Shown here piece by piece: positions 8,342 through 16,407 of a stretch of DNA of 24,341 bases (the first letter of the stretch is position 1; every line of letters starts with the position of its first letter). The notes under the pieces were generated by a model that was not told the DNA's origin, made no database searches, and saw nothing but the letters and a program-made list of their open reading frames with translations. The stretch covers positions 1 to 24,341 of the forward strand of contig URSZ01000020.1 of assembly GCA_900550635.1 (NCBI GenBank). Direction: 5' to 3'. The translations under genes were made by a program, and so were the position numbers. The stretch comes from an uncultured Prevotella sp. Lineage in GTDB: Bacteria; Bacteroidota; Bacteroidia; Bacteroidales; Bacteroidaceae.

Positions 8342-9364
8342 TTAGTTTGCAGAAATAAACTCTTCCAGGAATCGAATGTCGTTTTCGGAGAACAATCTGA
8401 GGTCGTCGACCTTATATTTAAGGTTAGCTATTCGTTCTATACCCATTCCGAATGCGTATCCCATGTATTGTTTAGAGTCTATGCCATTGGCGTCGAGTAC
8501 GGCAGGATCGACCATGCCACATCCCAAAATTTCTACCCAACCGGTGTGTTTACAGAAAGCACAGCCTTTGCCACCACAGATGTCGCAACTTATATCCATT
8601 TCAGCCGAAGGTTCCGTGAATGGGAAATATGATGGACGTAACCTTATTTTGGTTTCTGTTCCAAACATTTCGCGAGCAAACAACAAGAGAACTTGTTTCA
8701 AGTCTGTAAACGATACATTCTTGTCGACATATAATCCTTCAACTTGGTGGAAGAAGCAGTGGGCTCGGGCCGAAATGGCTTCGTTTCGGTATACGCGTCC
8801 CGGGCAGATAACTCTGATAGGAGGCTGCGTTTTCTCCATAACCCGGCTTTGAACGGAACTGGTGTGCGTCCTTAAAATTATGTCGGGGTGTTGCTCTATG
8901 AAAAATGTATCCTGCATGTCGCGTGCCGGATGGTCTGCAGGGAAGTTCATTGACGAGAATACATGCCAGTCGTCCTCAACTTCCGGCCCTTCAGCCAATG
9001 TAAAGCCTAATCGCCCGAAAATATTGATGATTTCATTTTTTACAATTGTAAGCGGATGGCGTGTTCCGAGTTTTATAGGCGCAGCTGTGCGTGTAAGGTC
9101 TATGTCATCGCTTAAATTATCGTTTGTTTCGGCTTTCTGTCGCAATGAGTTTATCTTTTCCGTCGCAGCTTCTTTCAAGGCATTTATTTTAATTCCTACT
9201 TCACGCTTTTCTTCGGCAGGTACATTGCGAAAATCCGCCATAAGTTGGCTGATTTCGCCTTTTTTGCTTAAGTATTTGATTCTTAATGCTTCTATTTCTT
9301 TTAAGTCTGAAGTATTAAGGTCGTTAATCTCTTTGAGAAGTACTTCAATCCTTTCTAAAATCAT
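8342..9364 (-). CDS. pheS: Phenylalanine--tRNA ligase alpha subunit
   Basis: This is the catalytic alpha subunit of the alpha2beta2 enzyme that charges tRNA-Phe. The 340 aa protein has an N-terminal coiled coil (about 1-80). The class II catalytic core includes motif 2 (CPGRVYRNEAISARAHCFFHQ, beginning at 188) and motif 3 (GYAFGMGIERIANLKY, about 302-317). A four-cysteine cluster, C260, C263, C268 and C271 (CDICGGKGCAFC), could bind a metal. A TTG two codons upstream (9370) is in frame, but the ATG at 9364 gives the usual MLE-type N-terminus and lies 30 bases after a -7 element. pheT is not in the window, so the two subunit genes are unlinked, at least on this side. Confidence 0.97.
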   Translation of the reverse strand: MILERIEVLLKEINDLNTSDLKEIEALRIKYLSKKGEISQLMADFRNVPAEEKREVGIKINALKEAATEKINSLRQKAETNDNLSDDIDLTRTAAPIKLGTRHPLTIVKNEIINIFGRLGFTLAEGPEVEDDWHVFSSMNFPADHPARDMQDTFFIEQHPDIILRTHTSSVQSRVMEKTQPPIRVICPGRVYRNEAISARAHCFFHQVEGLYVDKNVSFTDLKQVLLLFAREMFGTETKIRLRPSYFPFTEPSAEMDISCDICGGKGCAFCKHTGWVEILGCGMVDPAVLDANGIDSKQYMGYAFGMGIERIANLKYKVDDLRLFSENDIRFLEEFISAN

Positions 9365-9394
9365 CTTCAATACATTTTACTTTAGAAAACTTTG

Positions 9395-9402
9395 CAAAGA
9401 TA
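9395..9402 (-). promoter_or_regulatory. pheS promoter -7 element
   Basis: The minus strand reads TATCTTTG followed by CAAAG, an exact TAnnTTTG match ending 30 bases before the ATG at 9364. No perfect -33 TTTG is seen. The position supports the 9364 start codon. Confidence 0.6.
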
Positions 9403-9638
9403 ACTATTTGAGCATAAATAATGGCCGTCACAACCATTAAAAGGTGTTTTTCTGTGGTAACAGTGGCAATTGTCCGATACGGTAAATACGTTATTCAAGA
9501 CGTGGCGGTAGAAAAATAGCAGGAAGTTCATTGATTTTTGACGGTTACAAAAGAAGAAAATAACAGTGCCTGAAAATACAAATTTAAAATGCCGGAATTT
9601 GTCTGCTTTTTCTTTGAAGTTTTCCGCAGAGTTTTCGG

Positions 9639-9720
9639 AGGGCAGAAAATATGTCTGAGATATTTTAAAATAGGTCAGACATATTTTGAATTATGTGCCT
9701 TGTATTTTTTCTTTGCTCAG
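9639..9720 (+). repeat. Palindromic intergenic repeat, copy 3
   Basis: This copy has the same orientation as copies 1 and 2, with a few substitutions (for example TAGGTCAGAC in place of TATGTCAGAC, and GAATTATGTG in place of GAAATATGTG) that slightly weaken the palindrome. Similarity continues past the core to CTGAAAAT at 9737-9744. It lies between divergent pheS and the wzz-like gene. Confidence 0.9.
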
Positions 9721-9908
9721 AGGAGGGCATAAAGCTCTGAAAATTAGTTTTCAATTTTCTTGTCGGTGAACGTCTGTTTCTTATGCCGTTATTTTACAGT
9801 TATGCCGGCAGGCGAGAATAAAATTAAATCAGTTCCAGAAATGGTGTTAGTGATTATTGCTTTTACAATATTATAGTTGAAAACCCGTTTTTATTTTATG
9901 ATTAATTG

Positions 9909-9916
9909 TATTTTTG
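9909..9916 (+). promoter_or_regulatory. Possible promoter -7 element of the polysaccharide cluster
   Basis: TATTTTTG fits TAnnTTTG and ends 23 bases before the ATG at 9940. The surrounding sequence is very AT-rich, so a chance match is possible, and no well-spaced -33 element is visible. Confidence 0.35.
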
Positions 9917-9939
9917 TTTGATGAATTAAAGATAAGTTT

Positions 9940-11010
9940 ATGGAATCAACCAGTAAAGTAACGGTAAGCAATCAAATAGACCTAATATATATATTCAAAC
10001 TTTTGTTGAGCAAAAAGTTGCTGTTTTGTAAGACAATGGGAATAGCAATGGTAGTAGGTATCATAGTTGCGCTCAGCATTCCAAAAACATACAAAACCGA
10101 AGTTACCTTGGCTCCGGAATTTTCGTCATCCGGGTCAGTCTCAGGTAGTTTGTCGGACCTGGCGTCAATGGTAGGCATAAACCTGAATTCGGGGACAGGT
10201 TCGTATGACGCAATATATCCTGAACTGTATCCGCAAATTATAAGTTCAACGCCATTTCTTACAAGCCTGTTCGATGTTCCTGTAACCTCGAGCGACAGCG
10301 TTATAAAGAATGTCAGATTATACGATTATTTGAACACCAAGCAAAAATCGACTTGGTGGAATAAAATAATAGCCTCGGTAATAAGGTTATTCAAGAAAAA
10401 GAAACCGGGAGACGGCACGCATAAGTTGGACAACTTTAAATTGACGAAAGCTGAGTTTGATACTATGGGCGCGTTAAGAGGGTTGATTAGTTGTTCTGTA
10501 GATAAGAAAACCTCGATAATAACACTTTCGTTTGTGGCCCAGGACCCGGTTATTTCAGCAGCTGTAACGGATACTATACAAAGAAGACTGCAGGAGTATG
10601 TTACCCTGTATCGCACAAAAAAAGCAAGAGGTGATTTGGATTATGCTATGACATTATATGACGAAGCGCAGAAACAGTACCTTGAATCGCAACGTAAATA
10701 TGCTGATTTCGTGGATTCGAATGCCGATTTGATATTGCAGTCGTACAAAGTAAAGAGGGATGACTTGGAAAACGACATGCAAATGAAATTTAGTCTGTAT
10801 AATCAGATTGCACAGCAGGTTCAAATGGCAAGAGCCAGGATACAGGAAAAGACACCGGCTTTCACGCAATTGCAGCCGGCTACCGTGCCTTTGAAGAAGG
10901 ACGCTCCCAAGCGCATGACTATAACGCTGGGATATATGTTCTTTGCCTTTATTCTGACAACGATATACATATTAATAAAGGATTCAAAGGCCAAGTCTGC
11001 GAATCCCTAA
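9940..11010 (+). CDS. Wzz-like polysaccharide chain-length determinant
   Basis: The 356 aa protein has two membrane segments (about 31-48 and 327-346) enclosing a periplasmic region. A long charged helical stretch lies at about 200-295, and a proline-containing segment (TVPLKKDAPKR) sits just before the second membrane helix. This is the layout of Wzz/polysaccharide co-polymerase proteins, which set the length of O-antigen, capsule or exopolysaccharide chains made by Wzy. There is no C-terminal kinase domain, so it is not a Wzc/BY-kinase. It heads a three-gene cluster with an EpsG-like polymerase (17 bases downstream) and a glycosyltransferase. The periplasmic tip region is rich in Ser and Gly and not conserved enough to tell which polymer. 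Confidence 0.85.
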   Translation: MESTSKVTVSNQIDLIYIFKLLLSKKLLFCKTMGIAMVVGIIVALSIPKTYKTEVTLAPEFSSSGSVSGSLSDLASMVGINLNSGTGSYDAIYPELYPQIISSTPFLTSLFDVPVTSSDSVIKNVRLYDYLNTKQKSTWWNKIIASVIRLFKKKKPGDGTHKLDNFKLTKAEFDTMGALRGLISCSVDKKTSIITLSFVAQDPVISAAVTDTIQRRLQEYVTLYRTKKARGDLDYAMTLYDEAQKQYLESQRKYADFVDSNADLILQSYKVKRDDLENDMQMKFSLYNQIAQQVQMARARIQEKTPAFTQLQPATVPLKKDAPKRMTITLGYMFFAFILTTIYILIKDSKAKSANP

Positions 11011-11027
11011 GTACGCAATGAAATCAG

Positions 11028-12140
11028 ATGTATATATTCGCAATTATATTATTGTCGTTTTTTGCGTATCTTGAAGTTTTTAATAGAGATATAGTTGAGA
11101 GAAACAAAGTCCTATTTGCTTTTATATGCTTTGCTTTTCTTGTCTTCCATGATGGCTTTAGGTGGGAGACGGGGTGTGACTGGATTCCTTATAGCCGGTA
11201 CTTCGATAAGTTGTTTGTTGATTATACTTTGGAAAACCCGACTTTTGAAATAGGCTACTTTCTTTTTTTAGCTCCCATTAGACTTGTAACCGATAATTAT
11301 AGCGTGTATCTTATAATTCATGCTATAATTTTTTACAGCTTAATATTTTATTCCATTTTCAAACTGTCGATTTCTCCATTTGTTTCGTTATTGCTGCTTT
11401 ATATGATAATTGTTCCATATTTAGGAGCTAACAGGCAGTTTTTGGTGTTTGCCGTATACATGTATGGATTCTGTGCCTTGTTAAAAGGCAAGAAGGTTTT
11501 GTTTGCAGTGTTGATGATACTTTGTAGCTTCCTACATAGGTCAGCCGTGATATGTCTTATAGCTTTGTTTGCAGACCGTAAGATTAAAAATGTTTATTTA
11601 TTGATACTTCTTGCTTTTGCTATAACCTTATCCCTTTCAGGTATAATAAACGAATTATCTCCTTTAATGAAAGTTTTTATTATGGATGAAAAAGGCAAGG
11701 AGAAATTAGACTATTATGTGAATTTGTCCTATGATTTCTCTATAATGTCAACGGTGTTATCCATAGTAAAAAAATCTATTTGGATAGGAGTATTAATGAT
11801 TTTTGATAAGAAGATAGAGAATAAACCAAAATCGTATTATTTGTTTTTTAATCTTTATTTTGTATGTTGCTTTTTTTATTTGCTGTTTCATGGGACAATA
11901 TTTCAAATGTTCGTTGGTAGAGCATTGCTATATTTCAATATAGGGGAAATGTTTATAGTGCCCTACGTACTTATGCTGTTTAAGCCTAATTATGGGAAAT
12001 TAGCGGCGATGATAGTTTTATCATTGTATGTAACAATAAACATACATAAAGGCTTTTCTAATTATGGAGAAGGCACAGACTATTTTGAACCATATAAAGG
12101 TCTCTTTATAAATACAGATTATGTTAGACAATATCAATAA
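11028..12140 (+). CDS. EpsG/Wzy-like polysaccharide polymerase
   Basis: The 370 aa protein is strongly hydrophobic with about ten membrane segments. Features of the EpsG family are visible: FRWETGCDW (44-52) after the first helices, GANRQFLVF (133-141) with the conserved Arg, and SFLHRSAV (167-174). EpsG proteins act as membrane polymerases for capsule or exopolysaccharide repeat units. The gene is noticeably more AT-rich than mltG, folB or pheS, as is common for surface polysaccharide genes acquired by transfer. Its end overlaps the next start by 20 bases, so the two are probably translated together. An ATG ten bases upstream (11018) is in another frame. Confidence 0.82.
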   Translation: MYIFAIILLSFFAYLEVFNRDIVERNKVLFAFICFAFLVFHDGFRWETGCDWIPYSRYFDKLFVDYTLENPTFEIGYFLFLAPIRLVTDNYSVYLIIHAIIFYSLIFYSIFKLSISPFVSLLLLYMIIVPYLGANRQFLVFAVYMYGFCALLKGKKVLFAVLMILCSFLHRSAVICLIALFADRKIKNVYLLILLAFAITLSLSGIINELSPLMKVFIMDEKGKEKLDYYVNLSYDFSIMSTVLSIVKKSIWIGVLMIFDKKIENKPKSYYLFFNLYFVCCFFYLLFHGTIFQMFVGRALLYFNIGEMFIVPYVLMLFKPNYGKLAAMIVLSLYVTINIHKGFSNYGEGTDYFEPYKGLFINTDYVRQYQ

Positions 12141-13116
12141 TACCCCCATAACATATTTTTTTCGTAATCACCGTAGCGGATTCAGCATATATAAGGCGAT
12201 TTCTCCGATCGTGAAAGACTGCGATAAAATTTATATTGTACCTAAGTACAGGGCCGATATATTAAGTGTTTTAACCAACATGTTGTTTGCGCGCAGACAC
12301 TTCAACAGGAATGGGATAAATCATGTTACCGGCGACGTGCATTATTTGGTATTGGCAATGCTTGGTTGCAAAACGGTTTTGACCATTCATGACATGGTCG
12401 CGGTAAAAACGGCAAGTAATCCAATAAAGAAAGCTTTATTAAAATGGTTGTGGTTTAAATTGCCATTGAGATTTGCAGACCGTATAACTTGTATATCAGA
12501 ATCTACAAAAAAGCAGTTGCTTGAAAATTTTAAAATAAAATCAGAGGCTCTGACTGTTATTTATGACCCTCTCGATCCTATGTTTGAATATCATCCAAAA
12601 GAATTTGATAAAATTAATCCCCGAATCTTACATGTTGGCACAGGGTGGAATAAAAATCTCTTGAGAGTAATAAAAGCTTTGAAAGGTATAAAGTGCAAGT
12701 TGGTTATTGTGGGAAAAATTGACGAAGAACAGCGTGCAGCCATAAAGGCAAGTAGTATAGATTTCGAGAATTATGTAGGATTGAGCGATGAGCGAATATA
12801 TGAAGAATATTGTAAGTGTGATATAGTGTCTTTCCCTTCTATATACGAGGGTTTTGGAATGCCGATAATAGAAGGTATGGGCACTGGTAGAGTTGTTGTC
12901 ACTTCAGATGTTGAACCTATGAACGAAGTTGCAGGCGGGGCTGCTTGCTTAGTTGTGCCTACCGATGTAGAATCCATAAGAAATGGTTTCATTAGAGTGA
13001 TATCTGATGATGAATATAGAGATAGCCTCATAAAGAAAGGCTTGGAAAATGTAAATCGATTTAAAAAAGAACGTATAGTAGAAGAGTACAATAAAGTTTA
13101 TAATTCGCTATTGTAG
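12121..13116 (+). CDS. Glycosyltransferase, GT4-like (GT-B fold)
   Basis: The 331 aa protein transfers a sugar from a nucleotide-sugar donor onto a lipid-linked glycan on the cytoplasmic side. The C-terminal donor-binding half shows the classic E-x7-E region EGFGMPIIE (243-251), then GTGRVVVTSDVEPMNEVAGG. HVGTGWNKNL (171-180) is the usual VG..KN segment that contacts the donor phosphates. The N-terminal acceptor half includes TIHDM (88-92), typical of mannosyl- or galactosyl-type GT4 enzymes. Donor and acceptor cannot be predicted. It overlaps the polymerase gene by 20 bases and is the only glycosyltransferase here. No initiating phosphoglycosyl transferase, flippase or sugar-nucleotide genes are present, so the pathway must draw on genes elsewhere. 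Confidence 0.88.
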   Translation: MLDNINNTPITYFFRNHRSGFSIYKAISPIVKDCDKIYIVPKYRADILSVLTNMLFARRHFNRNGINHVTGDVHYLVLAMLGCKTVLTIHDMVAVKTASNPIKKALLKWLWFKLPLRFADRITCISESTKKQLLENFKIKSEALTVIYDPLDPMFEYHPKEFDKINPRILHVGTGWNKNLLRVIKALKGIKCKLVIVGKIDEEQRAAIKASSIDFENYVGLSDERIYEEYCKCDIVSFPSIYEGFGMPIIEGMGTGRVVVTSDVEPMNEVAGGAACLVVPTDVESIRNGFIRVISDDEYRDSLIKKGLENVNRFKKERIVEEYNKVYNSLL

Positions 13117-13200
13117 CTCGTTTGTTTCAGAAGAATGTTTATTTCTTATTAGTAAGTCTAAAGTGGCAGAGATAAGTGATATTTTGATTTGAAGCAATGC

Positions 13201-13605
13201 CTATTTTAGCATATTTAACTTTTTGTATTGCTCACGTGAAAGGTTCAATGTAACAGAAGCTTTCAGTCCATCAGCTCCGATAGGCGGATTCAGTTTAATA
13301 ACTGTTACTCTTATTGATTCAAATTCTTGCAATGCGGCCATTATTGCACATGCTGCTTTGTAAGCAAAATGTTCCAACAAGCGAATAGGTTCTTTGGAGA
13401 TTTTTAAGACTTCGCGATACACAGTTGCATAATCTGGTGCGCCTTTGAAATTATCTTCTATAAAAGCTGCATTAGTAGCTTCTGCTTCAGCGGAAACATT
13501 TACTATAATGTTGGTACCTACATTACGTTCTTCTTCACTGACGCCTATGTGGGCATAAAAATTCAAGCAGTCAAGATTTATTGTATATGTACCTAAAATC
13601 GACAT
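13201..13605 (-). CDS. folB: Dihydroneopterin aldolase
   Basis: This 134 aa enzyme of folate synthesis converts 7,8-dihydroneopterin to 6-hydroxymethyl-7,8-dihydropterin and glycolaldehyde. The family's landmarks are present: HIGVSEEER (19-27), DYATVY (58-63), the pterin-anchoring glutamate in LLEHFAYKAA (E78), and the catalytic lysine in IKLNPPIG (K104). Length is normal, with a slightly long C-terminus. Its ATG overlaps the mltG stop by one base (TAATG), so the two are translationally coupled. It is the last gene of the minus-strand unit and converges with the glycosyltransferase gene across 84 bases with no strong terminator visible. Confidence 0.93.
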   Translation of the reverse strand: MSILGTYTINLDCLNFYAHIGVSEEERNVGTNIIVNVSAEAEATNAAFIEDNFKGAPDYATVYREVLKISKEPIRLLEHFAYKAACAIMAALQEFESIRVTVIKLNPPIGADGLKASVTLNLSREQYKKLNMLK

Positions 13606-14633
13606 TATTTAATACCTCTTTTGTCCAAAGCTTTGCTGTATCGTGCAGCATTAGCCAAATGTTCTGAATAAGTACGCGCGAAACTGTGTGTGCCTGAGAA
13701 ATCATCTTTGGCACACATGTAAAGATAAGGATGATGTGTGTAATTTAAAACAGCATCTATAGCGTATACACTGGCTATACGTATAGGTCCGGGTGGGAGT
13801 CCGGTATTTTTATATGTATTATAAGGACTATTTATATTAAGTAAGGAATGGTATATGCGACGCAGTGTAAAATTGCCATGTGCATATTTTATAGTAGGGT
13901 CTGCTTGAAGAGGCATGCTTTTGTGTAATCTATTGATATACATCCCCGCAATATCTGGTTTTTCTTTATTGTTAGATGTTTCTTCGTCTATAATAGAGGC
14001 CAAGGTGTAAACTTCATTAGGCGTTAATGGTATGGTTGCGGCTTTTTTTAAGCGCTCATCATTCCAGAAACCTTCGGATTCGCGCTTCATTCGCTTTAGA
14101 AAATCGTTAATCGAAATATTCCAATATACTTCGTAAGTATTAGGAATGAACAAGCAGTATACATTAGCGGTACTTACGCCAAATGTTTTCATTCGGGAGG
14201 AGTCAGAGACTATGCGTAAAAATTCAAGTGAATCAAGCATTAGGTGATTGCCTAAATAATTGGCAAGGTCACGCATTGTTCTTACCTCTGGTATGGTTAT
14301 ACTTATAGGCTCTTGCCTACCACCACGTAAAGCCCTAAAGAAAGAAACCGCGTTCTCATTAGGATGTATAGCATAACGTCCTGTATGCATGTTGTCCTCA
14401 TATCCAGAAATAATGGCCAGTAAATTGACACACATGCGTTGAGGCCAAGCTACATTAGCTTTTAATTGTGAAAAAACTTTGTTTTGAGTATCATTAGGAC
14501 GAACGTATATGTATATATTCTCGTTTACGTGTGTAAGTGGGGTAAACAGGGCATATATACAAAAAAGTATAAATGTAATTAAAGCTAATGAAGCTCCAAT
14601 TAGTATTTTCTTATTTAGTATACTTTTTTTCAT
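13605..14633 (-). CDS. mltG: Endolytic murein transglycosylase MltG
   Basis: The 342 aa inner-membrane protein has an N-terminal membrane anchor (about 9-30). Its periplasmic YceG domain cuts nascent glycan strands and so sets their length. Recognisable segments are FIPNTYEVYW (162-171), LASIIDEETSNN (211-222), AGMYINRL (229-236), MPLQADPTIKY (240-250) and SPYNTYKNTGLPPGPI. In E. coli the segment equivalent to 211-222 contains ExE; here the first acidic position is Asp (D216-E217-E218). A frame opening at 14687 adds 18 residues, but the ATG at 14633 directly precedes the membrane anchor and overlaps the upstream gene's TGA (ATGA, 14630-14633), which favours it. It lies between the DUF6057-like gene and folB. 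Confidence 0.93.
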   Translation of the reverse strand: MKKSILNKKILIGASLALITFILFCIYALFTPLTHVNENIYIYVRPNDTQNKVFSQLKANVAWPQRMCVNLLAIISGYEDNMHTGRYAIHPNENAVSFFRALRGGRQEPISITIPEVRTMRDLANYLGNHLMLDSLEFLRIVSDSSRMKTFGVSTANVYCLFIPNTYEVYWNISINDFLKRMKRESEGFWNDERLKKAATIPLTPNEVYTLASIIDEETSNNKEKPDIAGMYINRLHKSMPLQADPTIKYAHGNFTLRRIYHSLLNINSPYNTYKNTGLPPGPIRIASVYAIDAVLNYTHHPYLYMCAKDDFSGTHSFARTYSEHLANAARYSKALDKRGIK

Positions 14634-16327
14634 TGTTGTGATGATTCTTTTTTGGAGGGTAATTGCGCAAATAGGAGATATGACCAATATGTGCCAGCAT
14701 ATGAACTACAATTTTCGCCGTTTCTTGCTTTATTTACACAATCTACATATTGGTTCTCTAAGTTTGTGTCGTAGTTTCCCAATTTTCGGACTGTAGAGTC
14801 TTTAAAAGAAAGTGCAGCCACAGCTTCGGCGTATACGCGTGGAAGTGGTTCGCCTTCATAAAGATTGAAATTTTTAAGTATAATTCCGAATTTATCTACT
14901 TCTTTTTGGAGTAACAAACTGCATAGAAGATAGTCAAGTATTTTCTTATTGTTTTTGTCACGTTCTAAAAGGCGTATCATGCTTGAAGCTATAGGATAAG
15001 CGTCTACGAAAGTATCACTACGGTAAGGACGTTCGGGAAATGTTGTCTTTTTAAGTGAGTCAAGTTTGGCTGCACGTATAGAAACCCATTTTGTGTTATT
15101 ACAAGAGCGTTTTAGGAGGTTGATGTATTTTTCAGCCGTGCCTAAATCATATGTGGCAAGTGCATAATCTGTTTTATGTCGAAGTGTTTTAAAACATTCG
15201 TTTTCGCGTGAGTTTATACCATATTCAAAAGCCTGTCTGAACGCTTCATCCCATATACCAATATTTTCATAGAATTGGCGGTTGAAGTTTACCAGATATG
15301 AATTGCTCTCGTGTCGAAAAAGGAAATTTTCAGGGTCGTTTATTGAGTATTTCATCAAATTATGCGGAAGTGTGCCGAGCGCACTTTCGGCAAGCATGGA
15401 ATAGCACATATATGCTTTATTGCGCCGATAGTCTTCATATGAAATTTCTGAAAGAATCCCGCTCCAGTCTTTATTATCAGCCATACGTGATACTTTTTGC
15501 ATTCTCTCAACAAAAGTGTGTAAGTCGTCTGTAGCTAATGTTATGCAAAATAGTAACGAAACGGCAATAGTGGCAACGTAACCGATCCACTTTTTAAAAT
15601 AATAAGAAATGTGCAACGCTAAAACAATAATAATTATGGCATAAGTTATTAATACTCCAATTGTAACTCCTTCGCCCAATCCCTCAAACGGGCGATTTTC
15701 GAATGGTATAAAACTTGCCATGTCTGACCATATAGCCGGAACAAAAAGACTTTCAATTACGGCTAATAGCATTATTACTGCAGAAATCTTTTTTTTGTTT
15801 ATTGTAAGTTCTATAACAGAAAAACCGATAAACATTATTGACGCAACGCTCCATGGCATTACCATATAAGAAAGCAATGGTAGTGCGAGTGCATAGGTGC
15901 AACGTATAACTGGTGTCTTCAGAGAAACGAATCCTAATAATGCTAAAGCAAAAAAGAGCAGGGACACGGATGGCACTAAGTCGGGAAAAACAAACAGTAC
16001 GATTATTGGCGCTGGTATTAATGCCAAAAATGAAATGTTATTTTTGCCTATTTTCCGCAATACAAGATATAATATTTCAGTAGATAATAAAAGTACCAAT
16101 GTATATATTAGCGAGCCAACAATTACATTTGAAAAAAATTGTTCAATGAAATTCACAATAAGGTATGCAACGCCTTGCTGTCGCAGAAAAACACTCGTTA
16201 TATATTCGTTTGTGAAAAGAAACAAATCATCTTCTTCAAGCCATTGTATTGTATTAGGAAAAGCAAACAAAAGCGTTGCAAAAAAGGAAACGCCAGTAAT
16301 AAGCTGATAGAAATGAAAATGTTTCAT
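14630..16327 (-). CDS. DUF6057-like multi-pass membrane protein
   Basis: The 565 aa protein has about nine or ten hydrophobic segments in the first ~265 residues. A hydrophilic, mainly helical C-terminal half (about 270-565) follows, with many Tyr, Asn and Arg residues and a repeat-like character suggestive of TPR-type helices. I recognise it as a Bacteroidetes membrane protein of the DUF6057 kind; function unknown. The N-terminal part contains a short amphipathic segment, QWLEEDDLFLFTNEYI, after the first helix. Its stop overlaps the mltG start by four bases (ATGA), so it is translated with a peptidoglycan enzyme. It follows the CxxCH propeller lipoprotein by 80 bases. A link to cell-envelope work is an inference from this context. 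Confidence 0.75.
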   Translation of the reverse strand: MKHFHFYQLITGVSFFATLLFAFPNTIQWLEEDDLFLFTNEYITSVFLRQQGVAYLIVNFIEQFFSNVIVGSLIYTLVLLLSTEILYLVLRKIGKNNISFLALIPAPIIVLFVFPDLVPSVSLLFFALALLGFVSLKTPVIRCTYALALPLLSYMVMPWSVASIMFIGFSVIELTINKKKISAVIMLLAVIESLFVPAIWSDMASFIPFENRPFEGLGEGVTIGVLITYAIIIIVLALHISYYFKKWIGYVATIAVSLLFCITLATDDLHTFVERMQKVSRMADNKDWSGILSEISYEDYRRNKAYMCYSMLAESALGTLPHNLMKYSINDPENFLFRHESNSYLVNFNRQFYENIGIWDEAFRQAFEYGINSRENECFKTLRHKTDYALATYDLGTAEKYINLLKRSCNNTKWVSIRAAKLDSLKKTTFPERPYRSDTFVDAYPIASSMIRLLERDKNNKKILDYLLCSLLLQKEVDKFGIILKNFNLYEGEPLPRVYAEAVAALSFKDSTVRKLGNYDTNLENQYVDCVNKARNGENCSSYAGTYWSYLLFAQLPSKKESSQQ

Positions 16328-16407
16328 AGTAAACTTTATTAGTTACTTATTTTGTGCATTCATATATTTATTACGGACTTACGTCTTATTCTTATTGAGC
16401 TTCATTT

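Larger units (their letters stand above)
9365..9939. other. Divergent intergenic region between pheS and the polysaccharide cluster
   Basis: The 575 bases contain no supported gene. They hold the pheS promoter element (9395-9402, minus), repeat copy 3 (9639-9720, similarity to about 9744) and a possible promoter element for the wzz-like gene (9909-9916, plus). The rest shows no recognisable structure. Confidence 0.7.

Noticed and set aside
9365..9370. TTG start for pheS two codons upstream
   Set aside because: The ATG at 9364 matches the usual PheS N-terminus, and ATG is far more common.
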